A DNA stretch of 64,000 nucleotides from Tilletiopsis washingtonensis (GCF_003144115.1 NW_020312013.1:186001-250000), one strand, 5' to 3'. Numbered from the stretch's first letter, positions 20,351-32,389 are shown. The notes: generated by a model not told the origin, from the letters alone. Numbers and translations are program-made.

Positions 20351-23258
20351 CTATCCTTGGCGCCAGCTGGCGCCGCGGTCGCCGCCGCCCCAGAGCGCGC
20401 CGATGAGGTCGCGCGCCGTGTTGACCATCTCGACGGCGCGGCCCACGATGCCGCCCTCGTCCTCCTCGACATAGTCGTGCGCCAGCGGCACGCGCACGCC
20501 CGCCTCGCGGTCTGCGCCGCTGGGCGCCACCAGCGCGCCGGTGGCCGACGTGCGCCGCGGCACCGTCGGGCTCGACGGCGCGCCGGCGCCGCTGTCGCCG
20601 CTGTCCTTGGAGCCGCCGCGACGGCGGCCGCGCGCCTTGGCCAGTGCCAGCGTCGGCGTGTTGAGCGGCGTCGGGCCACCCGGGTTGGACGGCGGGCTGA
20701 GGTTGGGGTTGTTGCTCGGCAAGTTGTCGACATCGAGGCTCAGCCGCGGCTCCTCCTCAGCGGCAGGCTGCGCCTTGCCGGCCTTGCTCTTCGACGGCGA
20801 CTTGCTCGTGCGGCGGCTCGACGACGGCGCCTCGTCGGCCCACGCGCCGTACAGCGTCGAGTCGCGCTCGTCCGAGCCGTCCTTGTCGCCGAGCTGCGGG
20901 CTGGCCGGGTACGTCGGGCTGGCAAAGTCGAGCGATGCGCGCCCGTCCGAGTCGGAGCCGTAGCCCTCGGCCGCGGCAGAGCCCTGGCCTAACCGAGCCG
21001 CCGCCTGCGCGTACGATCCGGACGAGCCCATGGCGCGCGAGCCGTCGCCGGCGCGGCCGCGAAACGAATCGCGCCGCTCCGACGAGCGCTGCGAGCCGGG
21101 CACGGCCACGGGCTGTGCGCTGGCGTCAAACGTCGCCGTCGGGCTGGTGCCCGCGGCGCTGCCGGCCGAGTTGTTCGAGCTGGTGCGCGAGCGCCCGCTG
21201 CCCGAGCCAGGCGGGCCGCATGAGCCCCGCGTGGCGTCCTGAATGCGCTCATAGCTGGCAGAGCTGCCCAGGCGCTGCGCCGGGCGGCCGCGGCCCGTCT
21301 TGGGCGACGCCGGCCCGCTGCCGCCGCGCAGCTCCGGCGAGCTGGATGCGGCGTCGGAAGAGCCGCCCGAGGCGGCAGCGCCGGCAACCGAGCTCGAGTC
21401 TACTGATGCGTCCTCTGCTGTGCCATCGTCGTCGAATGCCGGCGCGCTGCGTCTCTTCAGGATGGACTTAGGCGCCGCCGGCGAGGTGCCGGACGCCGAT
21501 GGCGACGTGCCGAGGATCTCGTCTGCCTGCGTCTCGAGCGGCGGCGAGACATGCGTGACCGGCGCGCCGCCATTGCGCGCAGCCGCCGCGGCTGCGAGGC
21601 GCTTGACGTTGGCGTGCGCCGCCTCTGCGTCGGCGGCGGACGTGTTGGGCGGCGAGTAGCCGTCTGAGGCGGCGGCGCTGTACGCGTTGGCGACGTCGGG
21701 TCCGTTGAAGTAGTCGAACTCGCCGCCAAAGTCATCGTCAGCGTCCCACTGGCTGTAGCGCGTGGCCGAGTCGTCGCCGCCGCCTGCGCCCTGCGACGGG
21801 TCGTACGTGCCGCCGTAGCTGTTGATCGGCTGGCTCGAGACGCGCGAAGGCGTGCCGGACTTCCAGCTCGAGGAGAAGCCCGTGGGGTCCACGACGGGCG
21901 CAGAGGGCAGCGGGTACACGTCGCTCGTCTTGAGCATCGTCGGCGCCAGCTTGGCAATGGTGTGGTGCTCGAGGCCCGGGCTGGAGCCGCGGCTCGAGAC
22001 CATCGGCAACGGCCACGTGGCGCTGGCGCGCGGGCTCGACTTCATCGTCAGCACCTCGTCGTCGGACTCCGCCGTGTCGGGGTCCGAGCTGCGCCCGTTG
22101 GCGCCGCGCGACGAGGACGACGACGAGGCGCCGCCGTAGTCGTCGTCCGAGTAGTCATCATCCTCGTCGTCGTCATCGTCCTCGTCCTCCTCCGGCACGT
22201 CAATCGAGATGCACTGGTCGACGCGCTGGTTGAAGCTGATGTGCCGCCGCTCCTCCGTCTGCCCGCTGTCCGCGCGCTCTAGCGACGGATGGTTGAGCAG
22301 GCGCACGCTCGCCGGCGGGCTGCCGCCCGTCTTGCTCTTGCGCGCCACGAGGTTCGTGTCGCTGCGCACCGAGAAGAGCGACGCACTGCGCCCGCCCGTC
22401 GGCGAGTTGCGCGCGCTGGCGCCCGGCGTGCCCACGCCGTCGCTGGAGCCCTGCGCATGTGCCTCATTCTCATCATCCGACCCTTCCCGCGAGGCGTCGT
22501 TGCTCTGCGGCATGTTGTCAGAGGCACTCCGCCCGGGCGTCGTGAGCATCTCCGAAATGGTGCGGTGCTTGAGGATGGAGCGCGTGCGCGACGTCACGTC
22601 GAGGCCGAGACGCTCGCGCGCCGAGGCAATCTTGGGCGGCGGCACCGGATCAGCGTGCTCGTGCAGCGGGCCGTAGAGCCACGTCACGTCGCTGTCCTTC
22701 AGCCTGCGCGGGAAGAGATGAGATTAGTGCATGTCGCGCAGCGGGTCTGCACTCAAGCAGCTCGTACGTGCACTTCGCATATCTGCGGCATACAGCAGGC
22801 TCGCTTCGCCAGGATAGCGTCTCGCCACGCTGCGCCACGCCTCACCCAATCAGCACCGTGCGCTGCACACTCACCAGTTGAGCGTCTCGGGGCTGATCGT
22901 CTTCAGCTTGCCGCGCTGCTTGGCCCATGTCCGCCAGCCTGCATTCTCCAGGCGCACGCCATTTGCGATCTCGTTCTTGCGCTGCAGAAGGGACAAGGCG
23001 TCAGCGCCGCGGGGCAAACAGATCCCAGCGCTGCCAGCACGCGCGTGCGTGCGTGGCGCAGCGCGAGCCGCGGCATCGCGCCTTCATCGCGCGGCTCACC
23101 TTGGTCATGGCCTTCCAGCTGCTCCACACGTCCTCTTCCCGCCAGTTGTGGCTGAGGTAGTCGACGCAGATCGACGGCGTCTTGTTAATGATCTGCGCAT
23201 CGTCGGGCGCCGGCGCGTGCGACTGCACGGCCGGATACGGCGCGGGCGCGGACATCAT
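20351..23258 (-). CDS. REG1: REG1-like regulatory subunit of protein phosphatase 1
   Basis: Exons 23258-23100, 22981-22875 and 22703-20351 join in frame to 872 aa. Three islands lie in otherwise disordered Ser-rich sequence. First, the N-terminal domain VDYLSHNWREEDVWSSWKAM (the AreA/GATA-like domain of fungal Reg1 proteins) continues across introns into LENAGWRTWAKQRG and SPETLNWLKDSDVTWLYGP. Second, near residue 244, RRHISFNQRVDQCISIDV precedes an acidic run; in yeast the corresponding RHIHF element binds Glc7. Third, the C-terminus is VGRAVEMVNTARDLIGALWG. In yeast Reg1-Glc7 dephosphorylates Snf1 in glucose repression. A second in-frame Met at 23255 is also possible as the start. Confidence 0.93.
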
Positions 23259-25662
23259 GCCGGGCGAGCGGGGCGCCTAGCGGCGGAGAGCGAGGCACGC
23301 AGCCAAGGGGCGCAGGGACAGACGGCGCAGGCGCCGCGGCAGGCCAAGAGGGCCGGCGATGGAGTAGCTCCGGGGCGTGGCGCGCAGGATAGGATAGGAT
23401 AGGCAGGCGCAGGAAGCAGCGAGCAGCGAGCGAGCGGGGCACGCGGCGGGGCTGCACGGAGCGGGAGCGCGCGCAGCAGCAGCAACAGCGGCGGCAGCAG
23501 CAGCGATGGGCGGCTGGGCGGGCGCGAGACGGCTCGTCTAGAGGCAGCGACGGGCTGCGGGGAACGAGGATGGCGAGGTGGTCGTCGGCGGCAGGGATGG
23601 ACTGGCGGTGCTGGACGTCGGAAGCCAGAGATGGAGCCGCGAGCAGCGGCCGTGTGGGCTCGGGCTCGCCAGCCACGCGCGATAGAGCGCGCGACAGGCG
23701 AGGCGGCAGGCCGGCGCTGTGTCCGCGCACGGCGCGCGGCGTGCGATCTGGCGCGCGCGAGAGCCGAGCAGCAGGCCGCCAGCCTCGCCCTCGCCCTCTG
23801 CCACCGAAGGCCGCCGCGCACACCCGAGCCGCGGCACGCGCAGAGAGAGAGCCAGCCAACGGTGACAGCCGCCGCCGCCTTCGCTGTCCTGCGCGCGCCG
23901 CCGCCGCCGGCCGAAGGTGTCGCCGGGCCGTCTTCCGTGGGCATATCTGGCGCTTCACTTCGCTTCGCTTCCAGGGGCGGCGCGACGGACACCGCCTCAC
24001 AAGGTGGTGCTGGCAGTGAGAGCATGCAGCGAACAAGTTGGCCGTGCGGGACCGTCCGCGGCGGCGCAGACAGCACCTCGCTGGCGGCTGGCGTGCTCAA
24101 GCAAAGGCGGGCACGCGCGCAGCAGCGCTGCACCCTGCCCTCTGCCTCGGCTCTTCTTGCAGCGGCAGCCCCACGCGGGCGCGGGGCGATCAGGCCGGCG
24201 ATGGGTGAGCGCGTGCCTCTGCACCCCGCTTCTGCGGACAAGGACGCCGCAAGCATCTCATCTCTTGCGCCTTGGCCTCCTCGAGAAGAGGACCAGAGCT
24301 GTGGGTCAGAGAAGAGCCAGCTGCGTCTGCGTTGCCGTGTCCGCCAGCGGCAGCGGCAGCACAGGAGCAGGGGCGAGCTGTCAGCGCGCCGCCACAGCGC
24401 GGCATCCTAGGCACCGCGCACGCCGCCTGCCTGCTGCTGCCTGCTGCTTGTCCCCTGAGGCGTCGGCCATAGAGCGCCAAAGGGGCATCAGCCGCCAGCG
24501 GCGTCTCTAAAGGCACCCCTGTGGTGATCAGGTGGGCCCACGGCAGAGGAACAGTGAGCGGCACGCCCCTGAAGCGGCTGGGAGCAGCCTAAGAGCTGTG
24601 AGCCGCTGGCCGGTCCGAGGCCGGTCCGTGGCGCGCCAGCCAAGAGACGCAGCTTGGTCGACAGCAAGGCCGCAGCGGCGGCATGGGACGATCTCAGTGG
24701 GCTGATGCGGATGACCACAGCATGCAACGCGAGGCGCTGCTCCTGCCGAGCCGATGCCAGCAGCTGCAGGGCGCCGAGCGAGTCTGCGCGGGCGAGTTCG
24801 AGCGAGCGGTTCGAGCGAGAGCGCGCCGCACGCCCGCACCGCCGCGGATGGACGATGCTCCGCCGAGCTCTGCCTCTGCTGCGTGTGAGTCGGAGCGCTC
24901 TGCACCTTGATCCTGCCCTGCAGCTGGCCTGACGTCGCAGACAGCATTGAGCGAGCTCTCATGCTGTACGGCGTCTATGTGCTCGAGGCTGAAGGTGGCC
25001 CTCGCGCGCAGGCGCCGAGGTTCTGAGACGACGCTCCTGGCGGGCGCGCCGGAGCATGCTCGGTGGTGCGGCGCTTGCTCGGCGCGTGCCGCCGTCTCGC
25101 CGCTGCCGTCAGCACTAGTCAGAGTTGCAGCTTCCTCGCTGCTCTTGCAAAGCGTGCAGTCCCGACGCATCGGCACCCAGACCGAGCGCCGTCAGCCAGT
25201 GTCATGGTCCGCCAGTACGCAGCTCCACCACGCGATTCTGGGCGAGGAAGCAGGGCACTGCATAGTCTTAGTGGCGAAGGGCAGAGAGAAGCCCGCAGCC
25301 ACGTCGCGCGTCCCGCTCTGCAGCGGGGCCGGCATCGGGACCCCGCTCTTGCTCGCGCGAGCAGACCCACTCACCCACCCGCACATGCCGCAAGTCGCCG
25401 TCGTCCCACCACAGGCCGCAGCGCGCAGCACGAGGGCTCGCTGCTTGCGCTGCTCGACCCGGCCGCGTGCTCGCCTCGAGAGTCGCCGACAGCTCGCTGC
25501 CGCTCCCGCGCCTCAGTCGCACCTGCCCATGGCTCGTCTCGAGTGCGACAGACAGTCAGTGAGATGGTGCAAGAGTGACGATTAGATGACGTTGTGTGTG
25601 GTGACAGTCTAGCTAGTATACAGCGGGGGCGCAGCAGCAGCAGCAGGAGCAGGCGCCCTCCC
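23259..25662. other. Long upstream region of the REG1-like gene
   Basis: 2.4 kb with no supported gene on either strand; open frames are compositional. It is bounded by the 5' end of REG1 and the 3' end of the GT2 gene, so most of it is probably promoter and 5' leader of REG1. A short GGATA tandem repeat lies near 23387-23402. Confidence 0.5.
23387..23402 (+). repeat. GGATA pentamer repeat
   Basis: Three consecutive AGGAT units in the sequence GATAGGATAGGATAGG upstream of the REG1-like gene. Confidence 0.8.
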
Positions 25663-28461
25663 TCAGAAGGAGAAGCGCAGCAGGGCCGGGTTGAGGGCGA
25701 TGGGATAGAGAATGTGCATGGCGCAGGCCCAGACGCAGGGGAAGATGATGAGCGGGTCGGTGACGCGCCAGATGAGCGGCACGGCCGACGTGGTGCACAC
25801 GATGACGCCGGCAATGACGCTGCCGCAGAGCAGGAAGGGGCGCCACTGGCGCCGGAAGATGCCGGGCACCTCGACGAAGAAGTTGCTCTCCTCGAGATCC
25901 TTGAGCGTCGAGCCCCACGTCATGTTGATGCCGAGCGGGTGCGCAAAGATGGCCATGAGCACGCTGTACGAGATGCCCGAGAAGAAGACACAGAGCGCCG
26001 GCAGCCAGACGATGTGCTCGAAGAAGGCCTCGAGCAGGCCCTGGCGCGTCGCGCGGAACTTGGCAATGATCGTCGCCAGGTTGCCCGCGGCGGAGAAGAC
26101 GATGAGCACGGCGAAGAGCACGTTCCACGACGGCAGGTAGGCCAGGTCGAGCTCGGGCAGCAGCCAGCCGGAGAGGCAGTAGCTGAGAATCGAGATGGGC
26201 AAGGCCGAGGCGATGGCGTAGTAGGAGAAGATGTACGACGAGGCGGAGCACTTGGCGTGCGTCGGCACGGCCGAGGACCACATGTAGCGCGAGTAGATGC
26301 CCGTCAGCGGGCCCTTGTACCACTTCCAGATCGGCTTGAAGACGAGCTCCGAGCAGCCGAAGGCGTACTTCTGCCAGCGGTTCAGCTCGTCCTCGGCGGT
26401 GAGCGAGACGCCCTCCTCGAAGCCGTTGTTCGAGTACGTGGCCCAGCGTGTGATGTAGCCCTTGAGCAGCACGCGCAGCGACAGGTCAAAGTCCTCGGAC
26501 ACGGTCGTCTCGCACCACACCTTGCGCTTACCGTCGGCGGGGTCGATGAAGGCCGCCTCCTGGATGGCCGACCAGCGCAGGAACGCGTTGTGGCCCATGA
26601 ACGGCGCCACGTCGCCGGCGGCGACCGTGTACGAGATGGCAAAGTTGATGCAGCGCGTAAAGAAGCCGATGCAGCGCTCAAAGTAGTTGTCCTTCGTCAC
26701 GAGCATGACGCCGGAGCAGTGCTGCAGGATCGCCACGTCGGGGCTCTGGTGCAGCTCCGAGACGGCGTCGAGGAAGCAGTCCTCGGGCACACGCGTGTCG
26801 CAGTCGATGATGAGGATGAGCTCGCCGATGCGCACGTTGCCAGCCGCCTCGGCCTTGGGATGCGTCTCCTGCACGGCGCGCTCGAGGCACCACTGGTAGA
26901 ACGACGCCTCGTCGGCGTACGACCAGCTCTCGAGCGTGTCGGCGTCGACGGGGCGCTCCTCGGTGAGCATGCGCTCGACGGCCAGCGAGATCTCGCACGT
27001 GAAGTTGAGGTTCGAGGCCTTCTTGAAGCGGCCGGCACGCATGTAGCCGTCGCTGTTGTGCGGCGGGCGCGCGACCCAGGCGATCTGGTTGCGGTCGTAG
27101 TAGTCGAGCCGCGCGGCGCGCTCCACCTCGTCGACGACCTGCAGGCCGTCCTCGCTGACGAGAATCTCGGCGGTGCCGCCCTGCAGCTCGTACGTGCTGA
27201 TGGCCGCCTTGAGCGACTCGATCGTGGGGATGAGCACCGACTCAAGCGACTCCTTGTACACGGGCATCTGGATCGTCACGTGCGGCAGCACGCCCGTGAT
27301 GCGGCGCGGCGCCACGCCCGAGTAGTAGCGCGAGTTGAGCGACATGTGCCGGATGGGCGCAATGACGAGGAAGATGTTCTGGATGATGTTGTCGCAGAAG
27401 AAGAGCGTGATGGGAAAGAGGAAGGGCGCGGCGCTGAAGATGACCATGCGCATCCAGTTGCCGTCGACGAGGCTCTCCATGATGAGCGTGCGCAGCATGA
27501 GGCTGATGATGAGGCAGTTGAGGCCGAGCGCGAGGCCGTGCGCCAGCGGCGCCTGTAGGTTCGTCGAGCGCTCCGGGATGTCCGCGCCGTCCTCGAGGTC
27601 AGGCGTCATGTGGCCGTCCTCGATCTCCTCGCCCTTCTCGTTGAGGCTGCGCGCCTTGGTCGACGCCGACGAGCTCATGTTGCCGAGCGCCGGCGCCGCC
27701 TGGCCCGTGGCGCGCTCCCACACGTACTTGACCATCTTGGCCTCCATGTTGCGCGTCGCGGGCATCAGGTCGTGCACCTTGTCGGCGAAGATGATGAGAC
27801 GGTTCTCCTTGCGGACGAAGCAGGCGCCCTGTGCCTTGCGGCAGGTGGCCAGCTCCTCGATCGACTCGACGACCTGCACGCGGTCGACGGTGGTCAGGAC
27901 AACCTCCGTGGCGAAGCGCGGCAGCGTCGAGCAGATGCCGGCGACGACGGTGCTCGTCATCGAGATGGACGCCTCGCAGTTGAGCAGGCACAGGCTCTGC
28001 AGCCACGGCACTAGCCGCGGGTCGGCCGACGGACACGAGACGTAGCGGTTCTTCTCGAGACGCAGCGCCACGCCGTTCCAGATCGCGGGATTGTCGGAGA
28101 AGAGGCGCTCACGCTGTCCGGTGCGGAAGAGCGTCTCGGCCATGATGAGGTAGGCATCCTGGCGCTGCAGCGAGACCTTCTCCTGGTTCGAGCCAGGCGT
28201 CGAGTGCGACTGTGACCGCGAGCCGGAGCTGTGGTAGGACGTGCTGGCGGGGCCGAAGCCGAGCTGCGACGCCTCGCCGTCGAGCTCCGTCAGCGGCGCG
28301 CCGTGGCTGAGCACCGAGTGGCCGCCGGTCGAGTAGGGCGTGCGCGGCGTCTGCGAGCCGGACGGCGGCTCGTCGTACTCCTCGTCGTCGGACTGCACGA
28401 GGTGCGCCTGCGAGGTGGACCCTGCGGCCACGAGCTGGCGCATCTGCGGGTAGCCGGACAT
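25663..28461 (-). CDS. GT2-family processive glycosyltransferase, membrane-bound
   Basis: Single-exon gene of 932 aa. The first 100 residues are disordered; a soluble domain follows, then helices (near 310-370), the GT2 catalytic domain and further C-terminal helices. Catalytic features: VTIQMPVYKESLESVLIPTI at the start of the domain, EILVSEDGLQVV, the metal-binding LIIDCDTRVPEDC (near residue 550), PFMGHNAFLRW, SEDFDLSLRVLLKG (near 657) and ELNRWQKYAFGCSEL (near 692), corresponding to the D, DxD, ED and xxRW set of cellulose-synthase-like enzymes. It is not a classical chitin synthase, as it lacks the QRRRW motif. It resembles the fungal GT2 group needed for hyphal surface or extracellular matrix. 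The polymer made is unknown. The start at 28461 follows a clean leader. Confidence 0.93.
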   Translation of the reverse strand: MSGYPQMRQLVAAGSTSQAHLVQSDDEEYDEPPSGSQTPRTPYSTGGHSVLSHGAPLTELDGEASQLGFGPASTSYHSSGSRSQSHSTPGSNQEKVSLQRQDAYLIMAETLFRTGQRERLFSDNPAIWNGVALRLEKNRYVSCPSADPRLVPWLQSLCLLNCEASISMTSTVVAGICSTLPRFATEVVLTTVDRVQVVESIEELATCRKAQGACFVRKENRLIIFADKVHDLMPATRNMEAKMVKYVWERATGQAAPALGNMSSSASTKARSLNEKGEEIEDGHMTPDLEDGADIPERSTNLQAPLAHGLALGLNCLIISLMLRTLIMESLVDGNWMRMVIFSAAPFLFPITLFFCDNIIQNIFLVIAPIRHMSLNSRYYSGVAPRRITGVLPHVTIQMPVYKESLESVLIPTIESLKAAISTYELQGGTAEILVSEDGLQVVDEVERAARLDYYDRNQIAWVARPPHNSDGYMRAGRFKKASNLNFTCEISLAVERMLTEERPVDADTLESWSYADEASFYQWCLERAVQETHPKAEAAGNVRIGELILIIDCDTRVPEDCFLDAVSELHQSPDVAILQHCSGVMLVTKDNYFERCIGFFTRCINFAISYTVAAGDVAPFMGHNAFLRWSAIQEAAFIDPADGKRKVWCETTVSEDFDLSLRVLLKGYITRWATYSNNGFEEGVSLTAEDELNRWQKYAFGCSELVFKPIWKWYKGPLTGIYSRYMWSSAVPTHAKCSASSYIFSYYAIASALPISILSYCLSGWLLPELDLAYLPSWNVLFAVLIVFSAAGNLATIIAKFRATRQGLLEAFFEHIVWLPALCVFFSGISYSVLMAIFAHPLGINMTWGSTLKDLEESNFFVEVPGIFRRQWRPFLLCGSVIAGVIVCTTSAVPLIWRVTDPLIIFPCVWACAMHILYPIALNPALLRFSF

Positions 28462-30465
28462 GGCCGGCGGGGCGGGTGTGGGGCGAGGTCGAGGTTGGTG
28501 GATGGATGCGAAGTAGAGACGGGCACGGGTGAGGATGCGTGACTTGAGCGTGTATGGGTGGGGTCAGATCTTGGGGGTGCAGCGAGCTCGGGCTGGACAC
28601 GATGCCTTATGAGAGGCTCGGCGAGGACTGCGAGACCATCTCCTGATGGCGGCGGTGAACACGCGCCGGGCATGCTCATCCGCGTCCGTCTGTCCGCAGC
28701 TGTTTCAATTGGAAGCCCGGCGGCCCCGGTTGAAGCGCCGTCCGTGCGAGCTTAACGATCGCTCGCCAGGCGGCCGCAGCCGCCGCACGCTGATGCTCGC
28801 TCGCTGCATCTGTCAGAACGGTGGAGGCGGCGGCGGCGGCGCTCGCTGCTGGGCCCAGGCGGCGTCGGCAAGCCGCAGCGCATGCGTCTAGCGCGAGCGG
28901 CGGTCTTTGTGGCGGAGCGCCGCGGCCGCACGCTGCTTCTGCCAGTGGAAGCCCTGGGAGCAGCCGCTGGTCGAGCACGAGGCGTGCAGCGGTGCGGCGT
29001 CGGGCGCATGCTGCGGCTGTCTCACCGCCCACGCCGGGGAAGGCAGGTGGTGCGGCGGCGGAGGGGAGCTGAGCAGCGGAGCGCGGCGACGCCTGCGAGA
29101 TGGATGAGACCGCATGCGGCTCCAACTCGAGGCGCCGCGGCGGATGGGCCTCAGCCCAGCGCGCACAGACTGGCCGCGTGCCCGCCCAGCGCCCAGCAAG
29201 ATGCAGCGCGCGCTGGATGCACCGCGGTGACTGCTCTCGCGCCGCGGCCCGAGAGCCGGCGGCGGGCGCGCGCGCCGAAAGCCACGCCTGCTTCGCCCGT
29301 GATGAGGCATCTGGGCAGTGTGCGCCGCCAGCGTCGCATCTTGCTCTGCGCCGCATGCGACGAGTGGTGAGACCGAGGCGTCGAGGCAGAAGAGCAGTGT
29401 GTGGCAGCTGTGGTGCGCCCGATCCGAGGCGACGCTGCAGCAACACGGCTGCGGAGCCTCGCTCCGCTTCTGCGCCGCTGCGTGCGGCCGCATGCTGCCC
29501 ATGCCTCACCAGGTGCAGATGCAGGCACGGTGTCGGCGCCCGGCCTCTGCATCTGCTGCTGCGCGCCTCGGAGGCTGGGCGCCGCGCCCGTTGCGCCTCT
29601 TGTCTCGCGGGCTCTCGACGACGCCTCCGCGGGTGTGCGGCACTTGCAGCTTGTGCTTGCTCTCTCCAGCCGCAGCAGCCCATGGCGGCACCTCGATGCT
29701 CGCGACTGCTGGCTCGCGGCTGCATGCTGACAGGTCTCGCAGAACGGCATGCAGGATGTGCCATGGCCGTGGTACAACGAGCTCCGTTGATCGAAGCGCC
29801 CAGGGTCGCCGGCAGCGGCGAGGCGGCGAGGTGCTGCGGTGGGCAGCAGCAACGACGCAGCACCGCTCGGGGCCGGCAGGAGCATCGAGCACACGAGGTG
29901 GCCGCGTCCGAACGGGCCATGCCAGCGGCCCTACCAGGAGACCCAATCGCCTTGGCCCGAGCTCTGTCCGACGTGCGGCGTGTGCATCAGCTCGATTCAG
30001 CTCGATGTAGACAACACATCAGCGGCAATCGAGGCGCAGACAAGCCAACAGCCTGCTTGACGGCGGGAAGAGCTGCTCCCACGCTGTGATGGACGAGCCG
30101 CAGAGCAACACTGCGGCGCCCAGCAGTGGGCAATGTCCCTGCAGCCAGCCTCTGAGACCTAGTTTGAGGGTCTCTCTACATTATGCTGCAGCCAGGAGCA
30201 CCCCACGTGTGCCGTGTACCTGCGTTCCGACCCGGCGAAGAAGCGACGGCTGGCTGCGAAGGTCGGGACGGAGCGAGAAGGCGGCGCTCGCTCGCGTTCG
30301 TGTCCGCGGGCGCCGCGGTGTTCCCACGCCTCACTCGCACCCGCGCTTCGGTGTCGTCCGTGCAGCCCGAGGCGGTCTGGCAGCTCTTCTCCACACCCTC
30401 ATCCCTGCCCCTGCCCACCTCTTCTCTTTCTCAGCAGCGTCTGCACACGCGCACCGTCCGCGCAC
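28462..30465. other. Divergent 2-kb intergenic region
   Basis: Lies between the divergent starts of the GT2 gene and the capping enzyme. No recognised coding, RNA or mobile feature; the composition is GC-rich with many GCAGC words. Confidence 0.5.
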
Positions 30466-32389
30466 ATGCCAGCCACCTCGCTGCCAGGGCCCTCGGGCAG
30501 CGTGCCTCAGGCCGTGCCCGACGTGCCCGGCGCGCGCGTCGACGAGCAGCGCAGCGAGAGCCTCAAGGCGCACGTCGCCAAGCTGTGCCAGCTGCAGCAT
30601 ACTCGGTGCGTGTCTGCGGCGCCGAGGACGCACATCGCTGTGCCTCCAACAGCGGCGATAGACGCCAGCGGCGGCTCAGCGGCCCGTCTGACGCGGGCGC
30701 TCCACAGCTTCCCCGGCGCACAGCCCGTCTCGTTCACCAAGGCCTCGCTCGACCTGCTTCTCACAGAAGAGTGCGTGTGGCTGCTCCGGTGATGCGCGTG
30801 CTGCCGTTGACGCATGACGCGCAGCTTCTGGGTCTGTGAGAAGTCAGATGGGCAGCGTGTGCTTGTCCTGATCGCATGGAACAAGTTTGCGCATCGGCAA
30901 GAGGTCTTTCTCGTGAGTGCCGCGCAAGGAGCTCGCTCTTGCTCTTGCCGACTCGAACGCCTTGCCAGATCGATCGCAAGAACATCTATCGCGAGCAGAG
31001 CCGCGCTCTCTTCTTTCCGCACTTTGAGAAGCCGCGCGGCAAGCCCGAGGACCGCATCGTGCAGGACATCGGCAGCCGCTGGAAGGCGCTGCATGAGACG
31101 GTGCTGGATGGAGAGCTGGTGTGGGACACGCTGAAGGACGGACGCGTGAGTGGCAGTGTCCCTCTTGATAGAAGGCTCTGCATGGCTGATAGGAGGCACG
31201 TATCTGCAGCGCAAGCTGCGGCTGCTCCTCTTCGATGCGCTCGTCATCGACGGCCAGAACATGGCCTCGCGCACGCTCGAGAAGCGCTACGGCGTGAGTT
31301 GCCCCCAGACAGACCGCGCTCTCTGCAGCGCTGACCCAGGCTCGCAGCGGCTGCAAGCGTACGTGTACAAGCCCTTTGTCGACTTCATGCGAGAGAACCC
31401 ACAGCGAGCGCGCGATATGGACTTCGAGTGCGTGGACGTGAGAGCGCCCAGCGATGCCTCGTGCTGACACGGTCATGCAGAATCTTCGTCAAGACGATGG
31501 ACCTCGGCTACGGCATTCAAGCGGTGCTCAAGGACCGGATACCGCGGCTCGAGCACGGCAACGACGGCCTGATCTTCACATGCATCACCAGCGGCTACAC
31601 CTGCGGCACAGACTCCAAGATGTGAGTGTGTGCGTCAGGCGCGTCGGGACGTGCGCTCATCGGATGTCCATCAGCATCAAGTGGAAGCCGCCGTACGAAA
31701 ACACCATCGACTTCAAGCTGCGCCTGCGCTTTCCGCCAGACCTGGCCGTTGATCCGCGCGGCAATGTGCCAGACCTGTCTGCCAAGCCCTTCTTCGCTCT
31801 GGACCAGTTCGTCGGCCGGGAGCGCGGCTCGACGTCCGACGGCTACGAGTACTTTGACTGGCTGCACGTGGAGGACGATGAGTGGGAGCAGTGCGTGGCT
31901 GATGTATCCCCATGTGCACTGCCCTTGCTGACCGGTCTGTCTAGGATGAAGGCGAGCGGCCAGCAGTTCGACGATGTCGTCGTCGAGGTCTCGTGGGACC
32001 TCAAAGGCGGCCCGCTTTCCGCGGACGGCGAACCGACGCCAGGCTGGCGGCTGCATCGGGTGCGCGACGACAAGCACGACGGCAATCACCACACCATCGT
32101 GCAGAAGATCATCACATCGATCGAGGACGGCGTCGAGGAGGACGAGGTAAGCACGAGCGCAGGCTGAAGTGTGGCAGCGTCTGCTGACTGAACTCCCCCT
32201 CTGCAGCTGGTCGGCGCCGAGCAGGAGATGCGCCGAGCGTGGAAGTCAGAGGAGCGCACGCGCATCAGGAAAGCCGGCCTCGTGCAGAGTCGGACAGAGG
32301 CGCCGAGTCGGCCAGAGGCGCCGGCAGGGCGGAGAATGGGGCCTGGGCCGCCGATGCGCGGCGTGCCGCCACCGGGGCTCAAGCGGTAG
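30466..32389 (+). CDS. CEG1: mRNA guanylyltransferase (capping enzyme alpha subunit)
   Basis: Transfers GMP to the 5' diphosphate end of nascent Pol II transcripts. Ten exons (30466-30605, 30708-30770, 30825-30912, 30969-31145, 31210-31293, 31348-31427, 31481-31621, 31675-31890, 31945-32146, 32207-32389) join in frame to 457 aa, almost the same as yeast Ceg1. All nucleotidyltransferase motifs are present: RFPGAQPVSF before the site, I CEKSDGQR with the lysine that carries GMP (near residue 73), III VLDGELVWD, IIIa LLLFDALVIDG, IV NDGLIF, V KIIKWKPP and VI GWRLHRVRDDKHDGNH. No triphosphatase domain is fused, as expected for the fungal two-subunit enzyme. The C-terminal tail is Pro/Arg-rich. 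It converges with the CID-domain gene, which also acts on Pol II transcripts. Confidence 0.96.

Noticed and set aside
23997-24962. Possible genes in the REG1 upstream region
   Set aside because: Several overlapping frames on both strands but all with biased Ala/Arg/Ser composition, no motif and no consistent splice structure.
25594-27558. Long open frame (654 codons) on the + strand opposite the GT2 gene
   Set aside because: Product is Arg/Glu/Ala/Val-rich without any domain, as expected for the antisense of GC3-rich codons. The minus strand has all GT2 motifs.
25663-28461. Chitin synthase
   Set aside because: No QRRRW or EDR chitin-synthase motifs; the catalytic set is that of cellulose-synthase-like GT2 proteins.
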